64,000 bases of DNA from CBDBES01 sp965204465 (GTDB lineage: Bacteria; Spirochaetota; Leptospiria; Turneriellales; CBDBES01), in NCBI GenBank assembly GCA_965204465.1, contig OZ241995.1, positions 1 through 64,000 of the forward strand. The letters are read 5' to 3'. Numbering within the stretch: the stretch's first letter is position 1; each line of letters opens with the position of its first letter. Below are positions 54,059-63,829 of this stretch, piece after piece. A program made the translations under genes and the position numbers. The notes under the pieces are model-generated. The model was not told where the DNA came from. It saw nothing but the letters and a program-made list of their open reading frames with translations, and searched no databases.

Positions 54059-54817
54059 ATGCTACCAGCTAAAAAAATAAGTAACTCTAATTGGAGATAT
54101 CTGGCGACAGGTAGAGCTGAATTTCCAGAAACATATCTACTATCCACTCCGAATCAAGAGAGTATTCAGATCAATATGAATAAGTGGAAGGGCAAGGTAG
54201 AAATTATCATCCAAACCAAATTTAAAAGTAAATATAAAAGTGTCATTAGCAATGGAACTGTTATTGATGAAAGGGACATGCTTTTGCAAAAAAGTAAGTA
54301 TTTAGACCCTTTCTTTACTAAGTATAAAGAATATATAAAAAGCCTTCCGGATTATTATGCTTTAAATATTATCAAAGGGAACTATGAAATTTTCCTGGAT
54401 AAAACACCAAAAATTCATCCTGCAAAAATAAAAAGGCCTCTTCCAAAAATAAAAAAAATAAAAAATAAAGATAATTTGAATCGAGAACAACTCATAGGAT
54501 TAAAAAGATCAAATAATCCTAAAATAAAATCCCCTTTTCAAAAGATAAGAACAAAGACTAATAACTTATCAAAGAAATTATTGCAGTTACCCCATTTTCT
54601 GGATGTTATGGATGCTGCGTTGATTTGTGGGTTGGCTTCTATTGTATATCAATGGAATTTTAATCTATTGCAAACAGGCATTTATACCGCTATAGGTGGA
54701 ATCTTTTCGGGTTATTATGATATTTTGATCCGTAAAAAATCACCTTACTTAGGTAAATTACTATTATTTATAATGATAGGCTACTATTCCTTTTATCTAG
54801 GGTTTAAATACCAATAA
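54059..54817 (+). CDS. Hypothetical membrane protein (252 aa)
   Basis: The first 180 residues are soluble and very basic, with a Lys/Pro-rich linker IKRPLPKIKKIKNK (residues 123-136). Then come two or three hydrophobic stretches (ALICGLASIVYQW, GIYTAIGGIFSGYYDILI, LLLFIMIGYYSFYLGF) at the C-terminus. The soluble part shows beta-type pairs such as KVEIIIQTKFKSKYK. The layout, a cytosolic domain with a C-terminal membrane anchor, is of unknown role. It stands alone beside IS1182 copy 3. Confidence 0.5.
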   Translation: MLPAKKISNSNWRYLATGRAEFPETYLLSTPNQESIQINMNKWKGKVEIIIQTKFKSKYKSVISNGTVIDERDMLLQKSKYLDPFFTKYKEYIKSLPDYYALNIIKGNYEIFLDKTPKIHPAKIKRPLPKIKKIKNKDNLNREQLIGLKRSNNPKIKSPFQKIRTKTNNLSKKLLQLPHFLDVMDAALICGLASIVYQWNFNLLQTGIYTAIGGIFSGYYDILIRKKSPYLGKLLLFIMIGYYSFYLGFKYQ

Positions 54818-54888
54818 TTAGAATAAATAAGAATACTATTGATGGATCATGAGATCGGATATTTGATGATTTCTATTCATTAGATATA

Positions 54889-55866
54889 CTAAAATTTCCA
54901 GTAGCGCATCATATTCGCAAAAAAAGAATAACATAAAACAATAGTATTCACGGGAATTGTTCCATAATATTTATTTCGTAAACTTGAAAAAAAAGACTGT
55001 ATTGTATACATCAGTCTCAATAAATTTTCATGATCCAATTGAGAAATTCTAATAGGACCAATGGTAGGAAGCATCCCTTCTAAAAGATTGTCCCTGAGAG
55101 AATAATAAAGAGGCATAAAACTCAACAATAATATTTTATTCTTCATATCGGCTGTTTCCTTTGGAAAATATTTTTTGATAGAAGATATCCCTATCTGATC
55201 AAATATGAGAAAATCCTTTGGACTGAAACTCAACTGATCAAATTTTTCTTTTAAATGTTTATCCCATTTTTTAGATAACATTATATTATATTCATTAGAG
55301 TTTAAGAATCCGCTTAAATACCAAAAGCGTTCCCATGGATCAGAAGGAATATCTTCAGAATCAGAATCTCCTCTATAAGGAACTTCTATACATCTGGAAG
55401 AAATGGTATCTTTTAACTGTTCTTTTTCTTCGGCACATAGTATAAAATGAGTATTCTTGGGAGGTTCTTCCATTACCTTTAAAAGAGCAGATTCTGCTTC
55501 ATTACCAATTAAAGAAGCATCCATGAAGAGTATAAAACGGATTTTTCCATTCCGAGGAGAATATGGAATGAAGTGATGCAGTAAATGCCTTATGGTTTTT
55601 TTCTCTGGTTTAGAACGATCACCTATCTTGATGTTGTTCTTGGGGAATATATAGATATCTGGATATTCTTCTCTATGGATCAAAGAAGATATAGTTTCTA
55701 ACCTCTGTTCAGGGACTATAGAGGCATCGTATAGTTCTTTAGCCAATATATTCAAGATAAGTTTATCTTTAGATCTACCCTGTGTACCACTCAGCAAGAC
55801 CGCATTGGGCCAGTTTGTTTCTTGAAAATTTTGAATGATCCTAGGGGCTACTTGATTTAATTTCAT
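54889..55866 (-). CDS. holB: DNA polymerase III delta-prime subunit (HolB-like clamp loader ATPase)
   Basis: AVLLSGTQGRSKDKLILNIL occupies the P-loop position but lacks the GKT lysine-threonine pair (reads GRSKDK), as in many delta-prime subunits that do not hydrolyse ATP. The sensor region SALLKVMEEPPKNTHFILCA and the DTISSRCIEVPY arginine-finger SRC motif follow. The protein completes the clamp-loading complex with DnaX and HolA. It begins 11 bases after the aminotransferase stop. Confidence 0.83.
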   Translation of the reverse strand: MKLNQVAPRIIQNFQETNWPNAVLLSGTQGRSKDKLILNILAKELYDASIVPEQRLETISSLIHREEYPDIYIFPKNNIKIGDRSKPEKKTIRHLLHHFIPYSPRNGKIRFILFMDASLIGNEAESALLKVMEEPPKNTHFILCAEEKEQLKDTISSRCIEVPYRGDSDSEDIPSDPWERFWYLSGFLNSNEYNIMLSKKWDKHLKEKFDQLSFSPKDFLIFDQIGISSIKKYFPKETADMKNKILLLSFMPLYYSLRDNLLEGMLPTIGPIRISQLDHENLLRLMYTIQSFFSSLRNKYYGTIPVNTIVLCYSFFANMMRYWKF

Positions 55867-55877
55867 TCTTCCATAAA

Positions 55878-56813
55878 TTATTTATATATTGATGTGATCC
55901 ATGAACTGTATTTCTTTTCTTTACCAGTTACAATAGAGAAAAACAGATCGTATATTCTGCGGGTGATATTTCCTTGTTTGCCATCATGAATAACTCGTTT
56001 ATCGATCGCCTTGATCCAGGCAACCTGAGCGCCTGTACCGCTAAAGAATGCCTCATCACAAATATACAACTCCGTACGCTCTATATTTCTTTCTTCCACA
56101 GGGATTCCAAGATCATTGGCCAATTGAAGGATCGTTTTGCGGGTGATCCCCTCTAAAATGGAAGAAGATATAGGGGGGGTGATCAAAACTCCATCTCTTA
56201 CAATGAAAATATTTTCGGCAGAACCTTCACACACATTGGAATGGACATCTAAAAAAATAGCTTCGTCATATCCATTTTGTACTGCCTCTGATTTTGCCAA
56301 AGCGGAATTCAAATATCCAGCAGAGGCCTTTGAACGCATGGGGATCTGATTATCGCTTAATCTAAGCCAACTAGAGATACATATTTCAAGCCCTCTATTC
56401 GTATCCAGATAATCATTTAAGGGAATGGCATAAATTGCATATTGATCCGGGAGACTATGCATTACAGGAGTCAGATCATAGGAAGATTTATACTGGATGG
56501 GCCTTAAATATACATTTTCTTTCCAAGTGCCTTTTTTAAGTAATTCAATGCTTATTTCGATCAATCTATCTATCGTATAAGGCAGATTCATCTGCAATAT
56601 TTTAGAGGATTGAATAAACCGTTTATAGTGATCCTTGATTCGAAAGACTAAAAGATCATTTAACTCAGCATTCCAATAACCTCGGATACCACCTATGCAA
56701 GCCGTCCCGTATTGAAGTGCATGGGTCTGTATATTTAAGTTAGCCGCTTTTAAATTAGTAAATTTACTATTAAAAAAGCAAGGTTTTTGCATATAATCTT
56801 CCATAGCGGACAT
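55878..56813 (-). CDS. ilvE: Branched-chain amino acid aminotransferase (PLP class IV)
   Basis: I use the ATG at 56813, which has aagg a few bases upstream and gives 311 residues; an upstream TTG at 56840 would add nine. LQYGTACIGGIRGYWN is the IlvE N-terminal block (family FxGxRxY). RSKASAGYLNSALAKSEAVQ carries the PLP lysine. DEAIFLDVHSNVCEGSAENI and EGITRKTILQLANDLGIPVE complete the class IV fold. The enzyme makes Leu, Ile and Val from keto acids with glutamate. Confidence 0.9.
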   Translation of the reverse strand: MSAMEDYMQKPCFFNSKFTNLKAANLNIQTHALQYGTACIGGIRGYWNAELNDLLVFRIKDHYKRFIQSSKILQMNLPYTIDRLIEISIELLKKGTWKENVYLRPIQYKSSYDLTPVMHSLPDQYAIYAIPLNDYLDTNRGLEICISSWLRLSDNQIPMRSKASAGYLNSALAKSEAVQNGYDEAIFLDVHSNVCEGSAENIFIVRDGVLITPPISSSILEGITRKTILQLANDLGIPVEERNIERTELYICDEAFFSGTGAQVAWIKAIDKRVIHDGKQGNITRRIYDLFFSIVTGKEKKYSSWITSIYK

Positions 56814-56859
56814 TAAAAACCTTATATATCCCCAAGTCAATTCAGAATTTATTTATGTG

Positions 56860-57932
56860 TACAATAACCAATGACATATCTTACACTACTTGTTAGATCC
56901 CCAGGGTAGGGGCCATGATTTATAATTTTTTATATAAGGCTGTATCTACACAACTTTCTTTCTAAAATCCTATCTACATCTGCTATTCTATATTTCTCTC
57001 CCGTTTTTAACATGCAGATCAATGCCCAGCTACTTTGTAAAAGAACTCTTTTCACACAACGTACTCCTTTTACTGTCCTACCATAATGCACCTTATCACC
57101 TGAAATATAGACTTTAGGTACAAGACCGATATAAGCTGCTAAATGATGGGCAGTCTCAAATTGACTTCCATCACCAATATAAGCTAAAAAAACAAATATC
57201 GTTATTGGCCCTACGCCAGGTATACTGAAAGCGAGTTCTGTATATTTTCTATTCTCCTTTAAAATGTCTGCTATCTCTGTCTCGATTTGATTTACATTTC
57301 TATTGGCTAATTCAATAGATTCATGAATTCTTTGAGCAGATGCCCGGAAATGATCTGGCAGTCGATCTAACATGATAGGTCTTTGTTTATTTGATTTTAA
57401 AGCGGTTTTTCTCATGTCTGTGATCCCCGCTCTGGTGAAAATACCATGTAAACGGTTTATCATTCTTGTTCTGTTTTTTACCCAATATTCATGCTCATTG
57501 AGTAAGTTCCTATAGCCTTCTTGATTTTCATCAGGAAGATGTACCAAAGGCAGCTCCTCTTTTTCAAATCTTTGCCCCATCAGAGCCAGTTTGAAAGCAT
57601 CTTCTTTATCTGTTTTCTTTAGAGATTGGTGAATTATAGAAAGTTTCCTGGGGTCTAAAATATAAATTTCACAGCCTAATTTTTCTTTTAATTGCCTTGC
57701 TAAAGAAAAACTAAAGCTGCCTGATTCCATGACTACAGTATCTGTTTTTTTTATCCAATCAATCAGACTATTGTAGATAACTTGGTGAATTGGTATAATA
57801 AGATCCGCCCGCACTCTTCATTAAATAACTTGACGCCATATCAAAGATTCCATCGGAATAGAATGACTAAAATAGCTTCTTAGTGTGTAAGATATGTGTA
57901 CAAAGTACAGCCTAACGGCATTGGTTTCTACA
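56860..57932 (+). mobile_element. IS481-type element (copy C) gutted by an IS110-type fragment
   Basis: The IS481 ends are here in inverted order compared with copies A and B: tacaataaccaatgacat at 56860, through ccagggtaggggccatgat, and the tail of the transposase gene at 57788-57883 (NWYNKIRPHSSLNNLTPYQR and stop). The middle is replaced by IS110-type sequence (about 56922-57764). The right end carries an insertion: between tgtagaaaccaatg and acatatct, reversed, sit ccgttaggctgtactttgtac. No target duplication is visible. It lies immediately upstream of tolC. Confidence 0.75.
56930..57814 (-). pseudogene. IS110-family transposase, N-terminally truncated and fused to IS481 sequence
   Basis: VVMESGSFSFSLARQLKEKL, YILDPRKLSIIHQS and KKTDKEDAFKLALM are the N-terminal DEDD half. 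IPGVGPITIFVFLAYIGDGS and LAAYIGLVPKVYISGDKVH are the Transposase_20 half. The opening GIDVSKDK strand with the first acidic residue is missing. The first 19 or so residues (MRADLIIPIHQVIYNSL) are simply the antisense of the IS481 transposase tail. The C-terminus also departs from the family after SSWALICM. It is a chimeric reading frame, not an active recombinase. Confidence 0.75.
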
Positions 57933-57991
57933 AATCTTGCATAAAAAAAGACTTGATCGCAGGAAGTAAAAATGAAAATAGATTTGGAGTC

Positions 57992-59626
57992 ATGATAAGA
58001 CTCTTATCTATTTTTATTTTTTCTATTTTTTTCTCATCTCCTTATCTGGATGCTCAAAATAGGAGTACACCGAATAAAGCTCTTAAAACAGACCAAAGTT
58101 CAAAATCTAAAGATAAAGCAGAAAAAAATGCTTCTAAAACAGATAAAGCGACTTCAAAGCAGGCTTCCATCACCTTAGGGGGCAAGACCTTATTTCTTTC
58201 CGACGCTATGAAGAAGATCATTACCAGTAACCTCAGGATCAGGGAATCATTTTTTGAATATGTAAAGGCGGATACGGCATTGCTTCAATTCCAGAAAAAA
58301 TATGCGATCAAAGCGAATGCAGAGGCTTCTTTTTTAAGTCAAGCGATCCTATCCAACACTGATTTTAATCAGCAATTGCAAGGTAGCAGAAGAACAGAGT
58401 GGAATGTTTTAGGGTCTGTATCAAAAAAGTTTTCTTCTGGAACAAGGCTTGCAGTAGGGATCACTAATTTATATACGGATTCAGATGATGAGGGGATTTC
58501 TCTCATTAATATCCCACCCACTCCAGGTTTTTATAGGCCAACTTTTTTTGCAGAGGTGGAACAGGAATTACTCAAAAACTTTGTAGGCACCAATGATCGT
58601 AAAAAAGAAAAGGTGTTTGGAATTCAAGCAAAGATCGCCAGAGAAATTTTAGTCCATCAATTATCCGGATTATTGGTAGATGTTCTATCCAGTTACTGGC
58701 AGGTTACCATTGCCAAGAAAAATCTGGAAAACAGTAGACTAGAATTAAAAGCCAACCTTACACTTAGAAATATTATCCGAAAAAATTCCAGAATTGGTCT
58801 TGCTGATAAAATTGATATTAACCAATATAATGCTCTGGTAGAATCTGCCAGAAGTAAATTAAAAGTGGCTCAATTTAATTTGAATGAAAGTGTGCGAAAT
58901 ATACTCAGGCAGGTAAACCTCTCGCCGGATACAAAGGTTACCGGGATTACGGAACTCGTAAAGAAAATGCCTAAATTAGATGCAAAAAAGTCATTGGAAG
59001 AAGCCCTTACATCCAGAATAGACTATAAAAATGCTAAACGCGAAATAAAAGCAGCTCAATTGCAAAAGGAAATTAATTATAATAATACTCTGCCTTCCGT
59101 AACCGCTAATTTTAGATTGACCATGAAAGGACAAGATGAAGGCTATGGAGGGGGGTTAGGAAATGTATATAGTTTTGATTTCCCGGATTATAAAGTAAGT
59201 CTAAAAATAAGTTATCCATTTGGAGATAAGAGTATCTATGCAGACGCCAGGAATGCTGCAATTTCAGTAGAACAATCCAAGATCAATTTTCAAAGGCTAG
59301 ATCAAGAAATAAGAGATGAAGTGACCAGTAGAGTGGAAGAAGCAAGATTAAGATACGATGTCTATATACAGAGCAAAAAAGTAGCCTCTGAATCCACTCT
59401 CTATTACAGAAAACTCTTAAGAAAAACAAGGCAAGGTCGTTTTAATTCTGTGGCCACAAAAAATGCGTTGGATAGCATGCTGAATGCAAGGCAGAATGAA
59501 TTAGATGCGTTGGTTAATTTTAATGTCTCTCTTTTGAGGTATTATTTAGCCAAGGGTAAGATATTTTCAAGATTTAATATAGAAATTGATTGGCTATTAG
59601 CGACTTTCTTTAAAGATCAAAAATGA
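57992..59626 (+). CDS. TolC-family outer-membrane efflux protein
   Basis: I choose ATG 57992 (ggagtc upstream), which gives a signal peptide (LLSIFIFSIFFSSPYLDA) and then a Lys/Ser/Thr-rich linker of about 45 residues. Two OEP repeats follow: SDAMKKIITSNLRIRESFFE, then long helices, NLENSRLELKANLTLRNIIR and LAEAxLRY-like EEARLRYDVYIQSKK. The barrel strands are aromatic (DFPDYKVSLKISYPFG). The trimer forms the exit duct of tripartite pumps. The RND gene overlaps it by 4 bases, and no adaptor (MFP) gene is present between or beside them. Confidence 0.87.
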   Translation: MIRLLSIFIFSIFFSSPYLDAQNRSTPNKALKTDQSSKSKDKAEKNASKTDKATSKQASITLGGKTLFLSDAMKKIITSNLRIRESFFEYVKADTALLQFQKKYAIKANAEASFLSQAILSNTDFNQQLQGSRRTEWNVLGSVSKKFSSGTRLAVGITNLYTDSDDEGISLINIPPTPGFYRPTFFAEVEQELLKNFVGTNDRKKEKVFGIQAKIAREILVHQLSGLLVDVLSSYWQVTIAKKNLENSRLELKANLTLRNIIRKNSRIGLADKIDINQYNALVESARSKLKVAQFNLNESVRNILRQVNLSPDTKVTGITELVKKMPKLDAKKSLEEALTSRIDYKNAKREIKAAQLQKEINYNNTLPSVTANFRLTMKGQDEGYGGGLGNVYSFDFPDYKVSLKISYPFGDKSIYADARNAAISVEQSKINFQRLDQEIRDEVTSRVEEARLRYDVYIQSKKVASESTLYYRKLLRKTRQGRFNSVATKNALDSMLNARQNELDALVNFNVSLLRYYLAKGKIFSRFNIEIDWLLATFFKDQK

Positions 59627-62600
59627 AGAAAATTATAGAATTTCTAGTTCATAGAAGCCTGCTTGGCAATATACTGACGGTAGGAATTATTTTTCTCGGC
59701 CTTATAGCCTTGAGTAATATGAGAAGGGAAGTCTTCCCTAGTATAAGCCTTGATATTTTAAATATCACAGTGATTTATCCTGGTGCATCTCCCCAAGAGG
59801 TAGAAAAACTGATCACTATCCCCATAGAAAGAGAATTAAAATCTCTGGATGGTATTAAGAAGGCAAACTCTACTTCTATTGAAAGCAGATCTGGAATATC
59901 CGTCACCCTCGACCCGGATACAAAAAATAAAGAGAAGGTCATACAAGATATTAAGGATGCAGTCGATAGAGCGAAGGTTGATTTTCCTAAAGATTCGGAA
60001 GAACCTTCATTCATCGAGATAAATTCAGACAGGCAAGGGGTCATAGAGATCGGTCTGGGAAGTAAAAAGAATATTTTAAATGAATACCAATTGCGTGAAT
60101 ATGCAACTCAATTGGCAGATAGGATAGAGATTCTTAAAGACACTGCCTTGGTGAATAAAAGAGGCTACAGAGAAAGAGAAATACATGTAGAAATATTTCC
60201 GGATAAATTAGAGTTCTATGATATTTCAGCAGAAGAAATAGTCAATGCACTTAAAAATAGAAACTTAAACCTTCCTGGAGGCAACATAAAAGATAAGAGT
60301 GGAATGGAATACAGTATTCGTACTGAAAAGGAATTTCAAAATAAAAGTGAAATTGAAAATTTGATCGTAAGAGCAAACGACTTGGGGGGAGCCATTAAAA
60401 TTGCAGATATCGCCTCTGTAAGAGATGATTTTGAAGACAAAGAGGTACTAGAAAAAGTAAATGGAAAGGAAGCCATCATTCTAACCATACTTAAAAAAAA
60501 GACAGGAGATGCAATTGATCTGGTGGATGAGATCATGGTAACCCTGGACGATTTTAGAAAAAGTGCGCATACAGATCTGGAAATCACTACTTTTAATGAC
60601 TTTTCTTTTTATGTAAAAAGAAGATTAAATGTATTGATCAATAATATAGCCATTGGTCTATTGCTGGTAGCCATCGTACTCATATTTTTTCTGGGATGGA
60701 GGGTGGCACTGATGGTGGCTATCGGACTTCCCTTTGCATTTGCGATCACTTTTCTGATCATGGAAGGCAGCGATCTGAGTATTAATCTGATCAGCATGTT
60801 TGGATTGATCATTGCCGTTGGACTGGTTGTGGATGATGCCATTATCATAGGGGAAAATATATATAGGCATATACAAAATGGAATGCCCCCTATTAAGGCT
60901 GCCATCCAAGGCACCCAAGAGATGATCAATCCTGTATTCGCAGCCATCACCACTACATGTATAGCATTCCTACCCCTTGTTTTTATGCCTGGCATTATGG
61001 GTAAATTCGTCTGGATACTTCCTACCGCCGTGATCATTTCTCTAGCGGCATCTTTGATCGAAAGTTTTTTCATACTACCAGTTCATATATCAGATATTAG
61101 TAAAAAGAAATTAAAAAAGGAAACCATGGTAGAAGAAAAGAAGTCATGGATAGCTAATTTTTCGGATAACATTTCTAAACTAGAAAAAAGACTATTCCAA
61201 TTCTTACAGAATATATATAAACCGGTACTGGTAAAGGCAGTCCGTTATAGATATCTGACCATTATATTTGCATCCGCTCTATTTATTTTGGGGATCGTAT
61301 TAATAGGTAGAACTGGCTTTATTCTATTCCCCGCAGATGGAGTTGAGATCGTTATAGCCAAGATAGAAGCAAAAACAGGTGTAAGTCTGGAGGAAATGAA
61401 CGATAGGATCCACTCAATCGAAAAAGGGATCCATGATCTGGATAAAGATGAACTGGACAATTATAACACCAGAATAGGTATCCATCAGAACGACCCTAAT
61501 GATCCATTCACTAAAAGGGGCAAGAATTATGCGCAGATCAATATATATCTAACCCCTGAACAAGAAAGAAATAGAAATGCTGCAGAGATCATAGGATATT
61601 TAAAACAAAAAGTAGATCCTGAAAATCCAATCTATAATATAGCCAAAACAAAGAAATTCAAAAAATATGGAGATATCTACCAGATTAAAAATTCACCTTA
61701 TATTGAGTTTCTATCCGCAAGTTCCAATTATAAAAATACTAAAAAAATTAAGATTGCTAAGGAGTTTTTATTGGGGGGGATGATATTGCCAGGTAAGAAT
61801 GTCTTTATAGGCTATACAGGTAACAATAAAGTGATCCTGTTTGATCTGAAGAAAAATAAACTCATAAGATCTAAAGATATTCTGCTAAAGAGATACGATG
61901 CTCCTGCAAAATTTATAGCTGAACCAAATGGAAATTTTGGCCTATTGGTCACTAAAGACGGGCATTTATATAAGCTGAATATCGAATCTCTGGAGAAAGA
62001 GCATTTAAAATCTTATAATGAAATTATCACCTCTGTTTATTTAAATCCAACTAAAAAAAATCTTTTAGTATCCACGAATGGCGGCCTATTAGAAATATGG
62101 AAATATAATAAAGATGATATTTCTTTAGAGAAAAAAATTTCCTATGGCCCGCGTTATTTTGCAAAACAAAAGATATTTCACTCAGAAAAAAAATTTCCTT
62201 TGGGTAGAATCGAAAATATTATATTGGATCCTAAGAATGACCTGATCCTTGTCAGCTCTTTCAAAGGTTTTATCAGGCTATATGATATAAGAAAAGAAAA
62301 ATTTGTGGAAAATTATAAATTATCGGAAAGACCCATTTTATGGTCTATGTTGGATGTTTGGGATCCTAGCCTTATCTGGTTCTGCACAGAAGAAAATCTG
62401 TTTATTTTTGACCGTAAAAAAAAGAAGATCATACAGAGTCAGCAGATCGTCGGTAGGGTTCAAAACTTCATGCATATTCCTGAAGACAGATCTGTATTAT
62501 TATTTGGAACATACGGAATGCTACTCAGTACTAGTCCTTTGATCAGTAAAAATGTTCGCGAAATAAACATTTTAAGAAGTGATAAACGCCTTTTTAAGAG

Positions 62601-63786
62601 CATGGAATTGGCGCAGGCAAGAGGAGGGCCTCCCGTAGGCGCCCCTGTTCAGATAGAGATCAGAGGAGATGATTTTTCAAAATCACTCGAGATCGCAGAA
62701 TATATTAAAGATATTTCAAAGTCTATAGATGGGGTATATGATGTTAAAGATAACTGGGAAAGAGGTAAGAAAGAGTTTCATGTAGAGATAGACGAAGTTA
62801 AGGCCTCCATAGCAGCCGTTTCTGTATCACAGATCGCTTCTAGCCTACAGACTGCCTTTGAAGGTAGTATCGCTACTTCTATTAAAAAAGCGGATGAAGA
62901 AATTGATATCAGGGTTATTTTCCCAGAAGAATTAAGAAAAAGAATTGCATCTCTAAAAGAAGTAAAGGTTAGAAATTCAATTGGAAGTTTAGTACCCATC
63001 ACAGAATTGGCAACATTTACCGAGCACCCTGGGGTGCCTTTGATATCTCATACAGATTACAGACGCACCATTTATGTACAAGCAAATATAAATGAAAAAC
63101 AGACCAGTTCTATAAAGGTCAATACAGAAATAAACGAAAGACTAGAGCCTATCATTAAAAAATATCCAGGGTATGATGTATTGAGTGGAGGAGAATATGA
63201 GGATACACAGGAATCTTTAGATAGTCTTAGATTCTCTGGTTTAGTGGCTCTTTTGGGGATTGGAATAATTCTTGTGCTTCTTTTTGGTAACTTGCGTAGC
63301 CCACGGGTGATCATGTCTGCCATCCCCCTGTGCATTATAGGAGTAGCCATAGCCTTTTTTATACACAAGCAGACTATATGGCCTACACTCGTATTCAGTT
63401 TTTTAGCCACCATGGGGATCATAGGGCTCACAGGGGTAGTGGTGAATGACTCTATCGTTCTGATCGACTTCATCACCAAACAAAGGAATAAAGGCATAGA
63501 TAAAATGAATGCCATTATAAATGGATGCATGCTTCGATTGCGTGCTGTATTCCTGACTACGATCACCACTGTTTTTGGATTGTTACCCACGGCCTATGGA
63601 ATTGGCGGGGATGATCCATTCTTAAGACCAATGGCCCTGGCCCTTGCCTGGGGGCTTGCATTCGCCTCTCTGATAACCCTAGTAATAACACCCGCCTACT
63701 ACTCTGTTTGGGAAGATAGGGGCTTTATTTTTCATAATATAAAGAGAAAGCTATCCGGTACAACCTTGGAGATTGAAAAGAAATGA
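59623..63786 (+). CDS. RND efflux transporter with inserted beta-propeller (1387 aa)
   Basis: The HAE1-type scaffold is complete: TM1 with GNILTVGIIFLGLIALSNMR, PN1/PN2 with YPGASPQEVEKLITIPIERE, TM4 proton residues Asp404-Asp405 in AVGLVVDDAIIIGENI, and TM10 GIIGLTGVVVNDSIVLIDF. The second loop opens with PC1, then from about residue 668 to 985 (61624-62580) holds a foreign domain with six or seven four-strand blades. Examples are NVFIGYTGNNKVILFDLKK, ILVSSFKGFIRLYDIRKEK and LIWFCTEENLFIFDRKK. PC2 resumes at ARGGPPVGAPVQIEIRG. Taking the insert away leaves about 1060 residues, the normal size. It pumps lipophilic or other compounds with TolC; the propeller sits where substrates enter the porter cleft. 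Confidence 0.88.
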   Translation: MKKIIEFLVHRSLLGNILTVGIIFLGLIALSNMRREVFPSISLDILNITVIYPGASPQEVEKLITIPIERELKSLDGIKKANSTSIESRSGISVTLDPDTKNKEKVIQDIKDAVDRAKVDFPKDSEEPSFIEINSDRQGVIEIGLGSKKNILNEYQLREYATQLADRIEILKDTALVNKRGYREREIHVEIFPDKLEFYDISAEEIVNALKNRNLNLPGGNIKDKSGMEYSIRTEKEFQNKSEIENLIVRANDLGGAIKIADIASVRDDFEDKEVLEKVNGKEAIILTILKKKTGDAIDLVDEIMVTLDDFRKSAHTDLEITTFNDFSFYVKRRLNVLINNIAIGLLLVAIVLIFFLGWRVALMVAIGLPFAFAITFLIMEGSDLSINLISMFGLIIAVGLVVDDAIIIGENIYRHIQNGMPPIKAAIQGTQEMINPVFAAITTTCIAFLPLVFMPGIMGKFVWILPTAVIISLAASLIESFFILPVHISDISKKKLKKETMVEEKKSWIANFSDNISKLEKRLFQFLQNIYKPVLVKAVRYRYLTIIFASALFILGIVLIGRTGFILFPADGVEIVIAKIEAKTGVSLEEMNDRIHSIEKGIHDLDKDELDNYNTRIGIHQNDPNDPFTKRGKNYAQINIYLTPEQERNRNAAEIIGYLKQKVDPENPIYNIAKTKKFKKYGDIYQIKNSPYIEFLSASSNYKNTKKIKIAKEFLLGGMILPGKNVFIGYTGNNKVILFDLKKNKLIRSKDILLKRYDAPAKFIAEPNGNFGLLVTKDGHLYKLNIESLEKEHLKSYNEIITSVYLNPTKKNLLVSTNGGLLEIWKYNKDDISLEKKISYGPRYFAKQKIFHSEKKFPLGRIENIILDPKNDLILVSSFKGFIRLYDIRKEKFVENYKLSERPILWSMLDVWDPSLIWFCTEENLFIFDRKKKKIIQSQQIVGRVQNFMHIPEDRSVLLFGTYGMLLSTSPLISKNVREINILRSDKRLFKSMELAQARGGPPVGAPVQIEIRGDDFSKSLEIAEYIKDISKSIDGVYDVKDNWERGKKEFHVEIDEVKASIAAVSVSQIASSLQTAFEGSIATSIKKADEEIDIRVIFPEELRKRIASLKEVKVRNSIGSLVPITELATFTEHPGVPLISHTDYRRTIYVQANINEKQTSSIKVNTEINERLEPIIKKYPGYDVLSGGEYEDTQESLDSLRFSGLVALLGIGIILVLLFGNLRSPRVIMSAIPLCIIGVAIAFFIHKQTIWPTLVFSFLATMGIIGLTGVVVNDSIVLIDFITKQRNKGIDKMNAIINGCMLRLRAVFLTTITTVFGLLPTAYGIGGDDPFLRPMALALAWGLAFASLITLVITPAYYSVWEDRGFIFHNIKRKLSGTTLEIEKK

Positions 63787-63829
63787 TTTCTATAAAAATT
63801 CATACAGAAAATATTATGATAAAATCATC

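Noticed and set aside
56930..57814. An intact IS110 transposase gene
   Set aside because: The N-terminal residues are antisense to the IS481 transposase tail and the first catalytic strand is missing.
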